Assembly (NCBI GenBank): GCA_031270395.1
Contig: JAISXU010000019.1
Span: 1-41,475, forward strand
Reading direction: 5' to 3'
Source: Oscillospiraceae bacterium
GTDB lineage: Bacteria > Bacillota > Clostridia > Oscillospirales > Oscillospiraceae
Length of the DNA: 41,475 nt
Part shown: positions 5,903 through 14,900 of the stretch, in pieces
How the letters are laid out: each line of letters begins with the position of its first letter
How positions within the stretch are numbered: position 1 is the stretch's first letter
The notes under the pieces: model-generated
Databases searched by the model: none
Told to the model about the DNA's origin: nothing
What the model saw: the letters and a program-made list of their open reading frames with translations, nothing else
Made by a program: the position numbers and the translations under genes

Positions 5903-8500
5903 ATGACACCGATGATGCGTCAGTATTTTGAGATAAAGGAGCGCAATCCGGACGCCATTTTGTTTTTCCGGCTCGGCGACTTTTACGAGATGTTCGGAGA
6001 GGACGCCCGCACGGCCTCGCGTGAGCTCGACCTCACGCTCACGACGCGCGACCGCTCCGTGGACGACCCCGACGACAGGACTCCGATGTGCGGCGTGCCC
6101 TATCACGCCGCCGAGGGGTACGTAGCGCGGCTCATATCGAAGGGCTATAAGGTCGCCATATGCGAGCAGATGGAGGATCCCGCGACGGCAAAGGGCCTTG
6201 TGGAGCGCGATATAGTGCGCATCGTCACGCCCGGCACGCTCATCGACGCCTCCATGCTCGACGAGGGCAAGCCCAACTATCTGTGCGCCGTCTATATGGA
6301 CGAGAGCGGCGGCGCCGTGTGCTTTGCCGACGTCTCCACCGGGGAGATCTCGGTAAGCGGCTTTTCCGGCGCGGAGCGCGGGCGTCTCGAGAGCGAGCTG
6401 TCCGCGCACAGTCCCGCCGAGGCGATACTAAACGGGCGAGCGAGCGAGGACGCCGCGCTCCGCGCGCTGCTGGCGGACAGGCTTGGCGCCCTTGTTTCGC
6501 GCGACGACGCGCTGTTTGAGGAGGAGAGCGCCCGCGAGCTCGTGCGCGCGCAGTTTGAGGCGGAGGATTGCCCGGCGGGAACGCAGCCGCCGGACACAGG
6601 CGCGGACACGCGCGCCGTCGGAGGGCTGCTCGGCTACATAGCGCGGACGCAGAGGGCGGATATATCCCACATGCGGACGCTGCGGCGCGGCGGCGGCGGG
6701 GAGTACATGGAGCTGGACATTCAGACGATACGCAACCTCGAGCTTGTGGCGTCGCTCCACAGCGGCGAGAAGCGCGGAAGTCTGCTCTGGGCTCTCGACA
6801 AGACGAAGACGCCGATGGGCCGGCGTCTCCTGCGCTCGTGGGTGCTGCGCCCTCTCCTGTCGCCCGCCGAGATAACAAGGCGGCTGGGCGGCGTACAGGA
6901 GCTCTGGGCAAACGCCGTGGCGCGCGGGGAGACGGGTTCGACACTGCGCGAAATAGGCGACGTAGAGAGGCTTATCGGCAGGACTGTGTACGGGAGCGCG
7001 GGCCCCCGCGAGCTAAAAGCGCTCGCGTCGTCGATACGTTGCATACCGCGGCTCACGGCGCTGCTGGCGCCGATGCGCTCCGCGGCGCTCGCGCGCGCTG
7101 GCGGGATGGACGTCCTCGGGGACGTCGCGGACGATATTGACGGCGTTCTCGGCGACGACCCGCCGTTTTCGGCGCGCGAGGGCGGGCTTGTCCGGGACGG
7201 AGTGGACGGAGAGGTTGACAGACTGCGCGCGTTGCTGCGTGACAGCAGCGCGGCGATGGCGGAGATTGAGGCGCGGGAGCGGGAGCGCACGGGCAAGAAG
7301 CTGAAGCTGGGGTACAACCGCGTGTTCGGCTACTACATAGAGATACCGCGCTCCGGCTCGGAGGACGTGCCGGATTACTACGTGCGCAAACAGACGCTCG
7401 CCAACTGCGAACGCTTTATCACGGGCGAGCTGAAGGCGCTGGAAAGCGAGCTCTTGACGGCGCGCGACAGGCTCGCGTCGCTGGAATACGAGGTATTCGC
7501 GTCGCTGCGCGCGGGCGTGGCCGAGCGCGTCGCGCGCGTGCAGGAGACAGCCGCCGCCGTAGCGGAGACGGACGCGCTGTACTCTCTCGCGGAGGCGGCG
7601 GCGCAGGGCGGCTACTGTATGCCGGAGGTGGACGCCTCCGGTATAATAGACATACGCGACGGGCGGCACCCCGTAGTCGAAAAGACGCAGTCCGACTCGC
7701 TTTTTGTGCCGAATGACGCGTATCTCGACGCGGACGAGCGCCGGACGGCGATAATAACGGGGCCGAACATGGCGGGCAAATCCACATATATGCGGCAGAC
7801 GGCGCTTATAACGCTCATGGCGCAGATGGGCTCCTTTGTGCCCGCGCGTTCCGCGCGCATCGGCATCGCGGACAGGGTATTCACGCGTATCGGCGCCTCC
7901 GACGATCTGGCGTCCGGAAAATCCACCTTCATGGTGGAGATGACCGAGATGGCGGAAATACTCGCGCGCGCGACAAGGCGCAGTCTGCTCATCCTCGACG
8001 AGATAGGGCGCGGCACGTCTACGTTCGACGGTATGGCCGTCGCGCGCGCGATACTCGAATACTGCTCCGACAGGCGCACGCTGGGCGCAAGGACGCTGTT
8101 CGCGACGCATTACCACGAGCTTCAGGAGCTTGAACAGCGGTGCGACGGGATAAAAAACTACAATATATCCGCGAAAAAACGCGGCGGCGCGATCATATTT
8201 CTGCGCAAGATCGTCCCGGGCGGCGCGGACGACAGCTACGGCATAGAGGTGGCAAAGCTCGCCGGCGTGCCGGAGCCGGTGATCAGGCGCGCGAGGGCGG
8301 CGCTCGCTGAGCTCGAGAGCGGCGCGTCCGGCGCCCCCGCGCGGGAGCGCGCGCCGGACGCGGACGGCGCGGACAGCCAGATGTCACTGGAGGATATGGG
8401 CGCGCGCGCAGCCGCCGAACGGCTGCGCAGGGCGGACACCGACACCATGACGCCTCTCGAGGCGCTGAATCTGCTGCACGAATTGAAAAAGCTGATATGA
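5903..8500 (+). CDS. mutS: DNA mismatch repair protein MutS
   Basis: A full-length 865-residue MutS. The N-terminal mismatch-recognition domain carries F27-Y-E29 in GDFYEMFGEDA, the wedge residues for mispairs. Connector, lever and clamp domains follow. The C-terminal ABC ATPase has Walker A GPNMAGKST (620-628), Walker B LLILDEIGRG (D699, E700) and FATHYHELQEL. It finds mismatches after replication and recruits MutL. A GGGGG site lies ahead of the ATG. mutL does not follow as it does in many genomes; the next gene is a CPBP protease. Confidence 0.98.
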   Translation: MTPMMRQYFEIKERNPDAILFFRLGDFYEMFGEDARTASRELDLTLTTRDRSVDDPDDRTPMCGVPYHAAEGYVARLISKGYKVAICEQMEDPATAKGLVERDIVRIVTPGTLIDASMLDEGKPNYLCAVYMDESGGAVCFADVSTGEISVSGFSGAERGRLESELSAHSPAEAILNGRASEDAALRALLADRLGALVSRDDALFEEESARELVRAQFEAEDCPAGTQPPDTGADTRAVGGLLGYIARTQRADISHMRTLRRGGGGEYMELDIQTIRNLELVASLHSGEKRGSLLWALDKTKTPMGRRLLRSWVLRPLLSPAEITRRLGGVQELWANAVARGETGSTLREIGDVERLIGRTVYGSAGPRELKALASSIRCIPRLTALLAPMRSAALARAGGMDVLGDVADDIDGVLGDDPPFSAREGGLVRDGVDGEVDRLRALLRDSSAAMAEIEARERERTGKKLKLGYNRVFGYYIEIPRSGSEDVPDYYVRKQTLANCERFITGELKALESELLTARDRLASLEYEVFASLRAGVAERVARVQETAAAVAETDALYSLAEAAAQGGYCMPEVDASGIIDIRDGRHPVVEKTQSDSLFVPNDAYLDADERRTAIITGPNMAGKSTYMRQTALITLMAQMGSFVPARSARIGIADRVFTRIGASDDLASGKSTFMVEMTEMAEILARATRRSLLILDEIGRGTSTFDGMAVARAILEYCSDRRTLGARTLFATHYHELQELEQRCDGIKNYNISAKKRGGAIIFLRKIVPGGADDSYGIEVAKLAGVPEPVIRRARAALAELESGASGAPARERAPDADGADSQMSLEDMGARAAAERLRRADTDTMTPLEALNLLHELKKLI

Positions 8501-8511
8501 GGCGGAGCAAG

Positions 8512-9213
8512 ATGAAAAAGACGTTTAAGCTGCCCATGACCGTGCCGGAGCGCGTGGCCGGCATAGCGTACATACCGATACACTCCTTCGCGCTTCCGTT
8601 CGGACTGCAAATGCTGTTTATTGCCATAGGTCTCGAGCTCGAAGCCGTAAATCTTACGCTCGCGGCGTATTCGATCAGCTTTTTATTCATTCTGATCACG
8701 GCGTTCAAATTCCTGAAACGCTCGTTCTCCGATCTCTTTGACAACTTTATAGGCGCCATGCAGTCCGTGGCGCTGGGGCTTGTATTCTACTTCATAGCGA
8801 ACACGGCGGTGTCCTTCGTTCTGCTCCGGTTCATGGACGACATCGTAAACCCGAATTCTCAGGAGATCATAAATGAGGCGCAGCTCAATCCCGACGCGAT
8901 TTTGGTGGTGTCGGTACTGTTTGCGCCTATCGTCGAGGAGACAATGTTCCGCGGCGCGCTGTTCGGCTCTATCAGGAAACGCGCGCGCGTGGCGGCGTAC
9001 GTCGTCTCGGCGCTCGTGTTCGCGCTATATCACCTATGGCCGTATCTGCTCTATGATTTGCACGCGGGCGATCTCCTGTTCGCGCTCCAGTACATTCCGG
9101 CGTCCATTGTGCTGGCGTGGTGCTTTGAGCGAGGTGGCAGCATCTGGGCGCCGATAATGCTGCACGCGCTCATCAACCTGATAGCCTCGGTATCCATAAA
9201 ATGGGCGGTGTGA
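8512..9213 (+). CDS. CPBP family intramembrane metalloprotease
   Basis: An integral membrane protein of about 233 residues with the three CAAX/CPBP (PF02517) motifs: EETMFRGALFG (EExxxR), an FALYHLWPY segment with the metal-ligand His, and HALINLIAS. Members are membrane proteases of the Rce1/MroQ type, or scaffolds, often tied to bacteriocin self-immunity or signalling. The ATG at 8512 has GGAG at 8504-8507; an ATG at 8497 overlapping the mutS stop (ATGA) is an alternative adding five residues. Its target is unknown. Confidence 0.85.
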   Translation: MKKTFKLPMTVPERVAGIAYIPIHSFALPFGLQMLFIAIGLELEAVNLTLAAYSISFLFILITAFKFLKRSFSDLFDNFIGAMQSVALGLVFYFIANTAVSFVLLRFMDDIVNPNSQEIINEAQLNPDAILVVSVLFAPIVEETMFRGALFGSIRKRARVAAYVVSALVFALYHLWPYLLYDLHAGDLLFALQYIPASIVLAWCFERGGSIWAPIMLHALINLIASVSIKWAV

Positions 9214-9245
9214 CTGTGTTTTGTCGCAGATTTCCGCAGGAACCG

Positions 9246-9280
9246 CGGGCGACCGAGGGCGGTCGCCCCTACAGGACGCG
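9246..9280. repeat. Dispersed palindromic repeat A, copy 1
   Basis: The core GCGACCGAGGGCGGTCGC (9249-9266) folds into a 7-bp hairpin and is followed by CCCTACAGGAC. The same core occurs at 17767-17784 and 30743-30760. All three lie in spacers, consistent with a REP-like dispersed element. Confidence 0.75.
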
Positions 9281-9332
9281 GGATGCGTCGCCGCCCGACA
9301 CAAAACGCCTGCCGCCTTTGTAAAGCGAGGTG

Positions 9333-9362
9333 TTGACTTTGGCTTTATATGTGCGGTATAAT
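9333..9362 (+). promoter_or_regulatory. Sigma-A promoter of the relB-yoeB operon
   Basis: TTGACT (9333-9338), an 18-bp spacer, and a consensus TATAAT (9357-9362), about 45 bp upstream of the antitoxin start. Type II antitoxin-toxin complexes usually repress such promoters; no clear dyad was identified. Confidence 0.75.
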
Positions 9363-9408
9363 GATTGCAGGATTTCATTTCAAAAAATTTTATGTAGGGG
9401 TGTTTTTT

Positions 9409-9669
9409 GTGGCGCAGACGATGGTAAATTTCCGTATGGACATGGAGTTGAAAAAGCGAATGGAACAGACATGCAAGGAAATGGGGCTCAGTATGACCTC
9501 CGCTTTTTTGATCTTCGCGACGAAGGTAGCCCGGGAGCAGAAAATCCCGTTTGAGGTGTCGTCGGACCCGTTCTACTCGGAAGCGAATATGGCGGAGCTG
9601 CGGCGGCGCATCGCCTCCGGGCCTGAACATTGGCACACACACGAGCTCATAGAGGTTGAGGATGATTAA
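9409..9669 (+). CDS. RelB/DinJ family antitoxin
   Basis: An antitoxin of about 86 residues. The N-terminal part (VNFRMDMELKKRMEQTCKEM, then GLSMTSAFLIFATKV) is a ribbon-helix-helix DNA-binding fold of the RelB/DinJ type. The C-terminal half would wrap the toxin. The GTG at 9409 is favoured because AGGGG (9396-9400) lies 8 nt upstream; an internal ATG at 9421 is also possible. It overlaps the toxin gene by 8 bp and so is translated first, as expected for a labile antitoxin. The complex probably represses its own promoter. Confidence 0.88.
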   Translation: MAQTMVNFRMDMELKKRMEQTCKEMGLSMTSAFLIFATKVAREQKIPFEVSSDPFYSEANMAELRRRIASGPEHWHTHELIEVEDD

Positions 9670-9925
9670 GATATGGCATGATAGGGCGTGGAAAGAGTAC
9701 ACCGACTGGCAGACGCAGGATAGAAAAACGCTCAAACGCATAAACAAGCTCTTACGGGACATTGAGCGCAACGGCTATAACGGGATAGGCAAGCCGGAAC
9801 CGCTTAAGAGCGGTTTGAGCGGGTTTTGGAGCGTTGAGATAGACGATAAAAATCGGATCGTTTTCCGTATTGATGGCGGCAATTTGATTATTACCCAGTG
9901 CGGTTCGCATTACCGCGACAGATAG
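9662..9925 (+). CDS. YoeB/Txe family mRNA interferase toxin
   Basis: An 87-residue toxin (MIKIWHDRAWKEYTDWQ at the start) with the YoeB/Txe landmarks: INKLLRDIERNGYNGIGKPE, LKSGLSGFWS, an R in NRIVFRI, and a C-terminal CGSHY. It is a ribosome-dependent endoribonuclease that cleaves mRNA in the A site. E. coli YoeB pairs with a Phd-type YefM antitoxin, whereas here the partner is RelB/DinJ-like, as in some other Bacillota. The ATG at 9662 lies within the antitoxin gene. A strong hairpin directly follows the stop codon. Confidence 0.9.
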   Translation: MIKIWHDRAWKEYTDWQTQDRKTLKRINKLLRDIERNGYNGIGKPEPLKSGLSGFWSVEIDDKNRIVFRIDGGNLIITQCGSHYRDR

Positions 9926-9927
9926 CG

Positions 9928-9961
9928 GCAGGGGCGGGTTTGAAACCCGCCCCTGCGTTTT
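9928..9961 (+). terminator. Strong hairpin (dispersed repeat B, copy 1)
   Basis: Arms GCAGGGGCGGGTTT (9928-9941) and AAACCCGCCCCTGC (9943-9956) are perfectly complementary and followed by GTTTTGCC. It starts 3 bp after the yoeB stop and probably ends that operon. A shorter version lies at 11844-11866, so it is also a repeated element. Confidence 0.6.
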
Positions 9962-10030
9962 GCCGTGTTATGCCGCATTGCGCTGTGTTTTGCCGTGTTA
10001 CGCCGTGTTGCGCCGTGTTACACCGTGTAT
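9961..10030. repeat. 10-bp tandem repeat spanning a stop codon
   Basis: Seven successive 10-mers of consensus YGCCGTGTTN, with some divergence in the second and third. The array crosses the 3' end of the SLH gene, so its stop codon and last codons (YTV) are made of repeat units. A related GCCGTGTTTT/GCCGCG stretch lies at 11877-11903, just after the next surface gene. Confidence 0.7.
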
Positions 10031-11745
10031 TCCTGTGTGTACCGCGACAGCAGCGCCGCTACTTGTGCGCGGGTGGCTGTGCTCTTTGGCGCGAATGTGC
10101 CGTCGCCCATGCCGTTGATTATTCCGTTTGCCGACGCCCACGCCACGGCGTCACGCGCCCATTCGGAGATCTTGTCCGCGTCGTCAAACTGCGTCGCGCC
10201 GTCAGTCGACAGACTGCCGGTGGCTGTCGCCCCTGCGCGCGATTGTTCATACCGGTACAGGATTGCCGCCATCTGCTCGCGCGTCACGCTCGCGTCAGGG
10301 TCGTATCTGTTACCGCCCACGCCGGAGACTATCCCCTTCTCCGACGCCCACTTCACGTACGGCGCGTAATACTGCTCCTCCGGTACGTCGTCAAACGACG
10401 CGCCCGAGTACACCGAGACGTCCACGCCCGCTATGCGTCCGAGCACCGTTACGAACATCGCCCGCGTCATCGTGCCGTCCGGGTCGAACTCCGTCTCGCT
10501 CATGCCCGTGAACAGTCCGCGCTCCACTACGTACTTTATGTAGTCGTATGCCCAGTGCCCGTCTATGTCGGTGAATTTGTCCGCGGGGGACGCTATCGCC
10601 TCAAAGCCCTCCGCCAGTGCGTAGAGGCTCAGGCGCGTGAGCGAGGCGATGTACACGTCGCCCGAGACGTTTCCGCGTATGAGCGTCGCCGTGGAGTCGT
10701 CGTTTATCCTGTACAGCGCGGTTTTGCTCTTGTCAAACCCCGCCGGTATCGGTATGCGCAGCGTTATAGTGCCGTCGGGCTGTATCTCCGCGCCGTCAAG
10801 CGCCAGCGTTATATCAAACAGCGCGAACTTTGCCGCCGTGTCCTCCAGCGCGGTTTTCGCGCTTGCATAGGCTGTCTTCGACGCCGCGTCCGCGGCGTTT
10901 TCCTTTATCTCGCCTACCTTCAACTCCGCGCCCTCGGGGATTACGCCCTCCGCCGCAGTGATCCTTACGCCCGTAGTCCTGTCGGAGGCGTCGTACGACG
11001 GCGCGCCCTCGGCGTCGGCGGCGGATCCGCCGGCGCCGCTATCGAGGCTGGAGGTTCCCTTCGCAATGGCCGTAGGCGGGTCCAGCTCCGCGCCTGTCGC
11101 CGCCGCCGCCACGCTTGACCAGTAGATACGCAGACGCGCGTCAAGCCAGCCGTCCGTAGCCGCGCCCACGGCGTCCATCGGGGTGTACGGCACCTTGAAG
11201 CGTATGGGGATGTACTCCGTCGTCGTGTTGGGTAGCGTCAGCTCAAACACGCGCACAGTCGGGTTGAGTACGTGCGCCACGCCGTCAAACTTCGTGTTCG
11301 TCGTGAAGCTGCCTGTGAGGACAATCCGGAAACCGGTCGCCGGCGTAGTTTCCGGCAGGGCGACTTCCGTTATCGCCGTAGTGTAGCCGCTGGCTTCCAC
11401 GGGCTGTGTTCCGACTTGGAGCCTGTATTCGCCGTTTTGTGTGATTAACAGGGCTTTTATGCCCTGAAACGCGATATTTCCCATTGATGTTTGGTTCATT
11501 CCGGCGTGATACAGCGAGACGTCGAGCCAGTATTTGCCGTTTTGCGTCGGGTCGACGGCGGACGTATCTCCGCCGCCTACGCCTATGCCGCCTACGCCTC
11601 CGTCGCCGTCCGACGTTTCGATATCTTCTTCATCGACGTAGAACACATCGCCGCCCGCGGGGTTGTCGGCGAGCGCGGCGGGCACGATAAGCGTCGCCGC
11701 GAGCGCGGCGACGAGCAGTATGGTGAGCAGTCTGTTTAATCTCAT
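10018..11745 (-). CDS. Secreted S-layer-type protein: NEAT-like domain plus three SLH repeats
   Basis: A 575-residue exported protein. A signal peptide (LLTILLVAALAATLIVPAALA, cleavage near residue 26) and an acidic/Gly-rich linker lead into a NEAT-like domain (about 69-212), with the SMG helix motif at 87-89 and the closing strand LDARLRIYWSS. A beta-rich region follows. Three SLH repeats start near 391, 451 and 520 (FTDIDGHWAYDYIKYVVERG; FDDVPEEQYYAPYVKWASEK; FDDADKISEWARDAVAWA) and would anchor it to a secondary wall polymer. NEAT domains bind heme in Isd systems, but no YxxxY heme motif is seen here. The start at 11745 is set by GGAGAG just upstream and by the signal peptide. Confidence 0.82.
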   Translation of the reverse strand: MRLNRLLTILLVAALAATLIVPAALADNPAGGDVFYVDEEDIETSDGDGGVGGIGVGGGDTSAVDPTQNGKYWLDVSLYHAGMNQTSMGNIAFQGIKALLITQNGEYRLQVGTQPVEASGYTTAITEVALPETTPATGFRIVLTGSFTTNTKFDGVAHVLNPTVRVFELTLPNTTTEYIPIRFKVPYTPMDAVGAATDGWLDARLRIYWSSVAAAATGAELDPPTAIAKGTSSLDSGAGGSAADAEGAPSYDASDRTTGVRITAAEGVIPEGAELKVGEIKENAADAASKTAYASAKTALEDTAAKFALFDITLALDGAEIQPDGTITLRIPIPAGFDKSKTALYRINDDSTATLIRGNVSGDVYIASLTRLSLYALAEGFEAIASPADKFTDIDGHWAYDYIKYVVERGLFTGMSETEFDPDGTMTRAMFVTVLGRIAGVDVSVYSGASFDDVPEEQYYAPYVKWASEKGIVSGVGGNRYDPDASVTREQMAAILYRYEQSRAGATATGSLSTDGATQFDDADKISEWARDAVAWASANGIINGMGDGTFAPKSTATRAQVAALLSRYTQEYTV

Positions 11746-11842
11746 ATATTTCACTCTCCTATTGATATTTAATACTGACAAAGAGGGCGTGTCCTTGAAC
11801 CAATACACCCTTTACAAGCTGAGCGTTTGACGCCGGCGCGGC

Positions 11843-11868
11843 GGGGGCGGGTTTGAAGCCCGCCCCTA
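11843..11868. repeat. Dispersed repeat B, copy 2
   Basis: GGGGCGGG (11844-11851), a 7-nt loop, CCCGCCCC (11859-11866). It closely resembles the hairpin at 9928-9956. It lies just past the end of the FIVAR/NEAT gene on the minus strand and may end that transcript, though no U tract follows. Confidence 0.6.
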
Positions 11869-11910
11869 TACGGGTCGCCGTGTTTTACCGCGTTTTGCCG
11901 CGCGTTTGCG

Positions 11911-14900
11911 TCAGATTGTCGCCGTGAACGTCAGTGTGTCTGTCGCATCGTCGTATTCGGCGGCGTATTTCGTCTTAGAGCCGTCCGCCTTGACGTGCCA
12001 CACGACATATTTTTTGCCCGACGCGGGATGGCTCGCCTGCGTTACCGTCACTGTTACGGGGATTGCTTCTCCCGTCAGCGTCATGTCGTCCACCGCTATC
12101 ACTACGGCAAACGGCGTCTTCCCCACCGGGATCACGCCCGCTTCACTCTGCGCCAGTGTCAGCGTCGCCGCCGCGTCGGCGGTGATGGTTATCGTCACCG
12201 TCGGGGCGTCCTCTTCGCTGTCCGCCGCCGCAGCCACTATCTTGGCGAGCGCGGCGTTCGAGAGCGTCACGGAACCGACGGCGTCTCCTGCGTCGATCAC
12301 GAGCGCCGCTTTTTCGGCGCTGACAGCCGTCACCGCCACCACCGAAATGCTAACCGCAACTTCCGTGACGGTATCTTCTGCTTGCTCTGCCGGAGCTGCG
12401 TTGATCGTGATTTGCTCTATCACTGGGTTTTCGATCTCTTCTTCGCCTTCGCCTGTTTTTGCACCAGTTATCGCGGCGGTTATCGTGTCATCTTCAACGC
12501 TCGCTGTCGCCTTGCCGGTTTGCGCGTCGACCGTAGGCGCGGTCACCACGGGCGCGACTTCAACCTTCACAGGCAGAGCGATCAGCGCGGCAGTCGCAGC
12601 TTGGATAGCGGCGATGCGAGCGTCAGCAAGCTCCGATGTAACCGTCAGCGCGGCGTTGCTGTCTGCGAGATACTGCCCCGCCGCGACGGACGCCGTCAGC
12701 GCGGCGTAGGACTCGGCGGTGTATTTGCCGTCCGCGTTTGCCGGGATACCCGCAATCGCGTCTGTCAGATTGGCCAGGTCGGCTGTCTCGGCGCTGCCCG
12801 TAACGTCAAAGCCGCTCCAGTCGATGCGCAGTCGCGCGAGCTGGTCGCCGGAGCCTGCGCTTATTGATTCCATAACAGGCACGAACACGTGTACTGTGGT
12901 ATCTTGTTCGCCTAGTGTTACCGGTATGCTCAAATGCTTGGGATAGGGCGGATCCGAATCCTCCCGATAGTTGTCCTTCGCGGTTCCCCAATCCTCGTGA
13001 ACCTGCGCCGTTTCGATGTCGTAATGGTCTACGATAGATGGAGATTGTGCGTCATAGTATAGCTGCGTCACCTTGTCGAGCGTCCGCAGATAGCCCGTGT
13101 GATTGTACGCCGTCAGCGGGCCAAAGAACAGGTGTACCCGCGCTTCTGTTCCGCTGTTCGCTATTTCTACATATGATTTACTGTGGTCTATTGCGGGGTT
13201 GCCCATTGATTCGCTGTTTGTGGCAAACTGATAGAGCGCCGTTTCCCCCTCAAGCGAATACGTCCCATCCGCGAGGCGGTGCTTCAACTCGGCCTTTGGC
13301 GCGAGCGCGGCGGTCGCCGCCGTGAGGGATGCGAGCTGCGCGTCTATTTTCACGGCGGTCAGCGGGCCGGATTTGACCTCGTTGGACGCGGCCTGCGCCG
13401 CCGCAATCGCCGCTTGCAGCGCGGCGTAGGACTTCGCTTCATAGTCGGCCGACGCTGACGCTATCGCGCTTGCGGCGGCTATCGCGTCCTGAAGGGGCGT
13501 GGTCACTATCACAAGGCTGTTTATCGCCGTTTGCAGCGCGGACGTCGCGTTGTTCACCAGAAGCTGCGTGGCGTCCACGTTGTCACGCACGCCCTGCGCC
13601 GCAGTTATCGCGGTTTGCAGCGCCGCGTAGCTCGCCCCGGTGTAGTTCCCGCTCGCTATCGCGGAGGCATCCGCGATTTTTGCCTCCAGCGCGGTTTTGT
13701 TCACCTGCGCGCTGAGCAGCGCGAGGTTTGCGATAGCCTCAGTCAGCGCATCGGCAGCGTCGTCGATCTCCGTCTGCGTTGCGGCGTCGTCTTCGGAGAC
13801 GCCTTGCGCCGCTTCGAGGGCTACTGTGAACGCCGCCCAACTGTCGGCGACGTAGAGGCTCTCGACGAGCGTCCCCGCTGCGGTGATGGCGGTGTTGAGC
13901 TCCAGCTTGGGCAGAGAGGCGACGGCAGCCCGGAGGGCATCCCGCGCTCCGAGGATAGTAGCTTCGTCCGTCGGGTCGATGTCGTATACCGCCTGAGCAG
14001 TAGCGATGGCGGCTTCGAGCGCAGCAAGTTGGGTGGAGTTGATGTTGTATGTGCGGGAGATAAGAGCGCCCGTGATATCGTCAGATACTACTGTAGACAC
14101 CGCGTTGCGGGCGTAGTAAATTTCAGCGGCGATGACGCTCTTATCATACACGGCGAGCGGGTTAACGTCTTCATCGACGCGCACGGGGTTCTTGAGTTGC
14201 AGCCGCACCCAACGTTCGCCGTAGTTCATCGGGGGAATTATAAAGCCCACGGTGTAGTAACCGTTTTCGTCACTCTCCGTGAGCTTAAATTTGACGAACT
14301 TGGGCGGCAACTCTTGTCTCCAGTCCAGCGCGTTGTGGTGGGACAGATATTCAGCTTTAAGGGCGTTATAGTCTCCATACGAGCCTTCCCCTCGTCTGTT
14401 CATCATGTGGAGAATATAGCCGACGGCTAAGGGCACGTAGTTTTCGATATTCTCATCGGGGTCAAAATCATCCGGCGTGACCATCATTGACGCAAACTCG
14501 ACGTACAGATACGTACCGTCCTCGCTTACATCAAGATAGCCCGTGTTGCCTTTGATGGTCCCGTTGGCCATTGAGGGCTGGTTCTTCGACCCATGCAGCG
14601 CGGAAACATCGACAGCATAAACGCCGTTCTCCGTAATATCGGCCTCTATATCCAACGGCGTCGCCAGCTCGCCGAGTATAAAGTCCGCGCTAAAATTTCT
14701 GGGATTGTGGTAGGTGAGCTTGCGGGTCTCCTTGTCTAAAACCGCATCGTACATATTGGTCGAAACGCTGGTCGTCATGCACAAAAATACAATGCGGTCT
14801 ATGTCCCATTCCTGCGGTATATCGAACACGAGCGACGCGTCGCCGTTCGGCACGATGTTTTTTCCGAGATAGGAGAGCAACATGTGATAAAAACGGGCTC

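Noticed and set aside
7013-8116. Long minus-strand frame opposite mutS
   Set aside because: Antisense frames stay open by chance in GC-rich genes; the MutS motifs on the plus strand settle the coding strand.
9898-11118. Long plus-strand frame opposite the SLH gene
   Set aside because: It begins inside repeat B and runs antisense to a gene with signal peptide and SLH motifs; its Arg/Val/Ala-rich product is a shadow.
11745-11911. The FIVAR/NEAT and SLH genes as one gene split by a frameshift
   Set aside because: The second gene has its own ribosome-binding site, start and signal peptide, and about 165 bp of noncoding repeat separates them.
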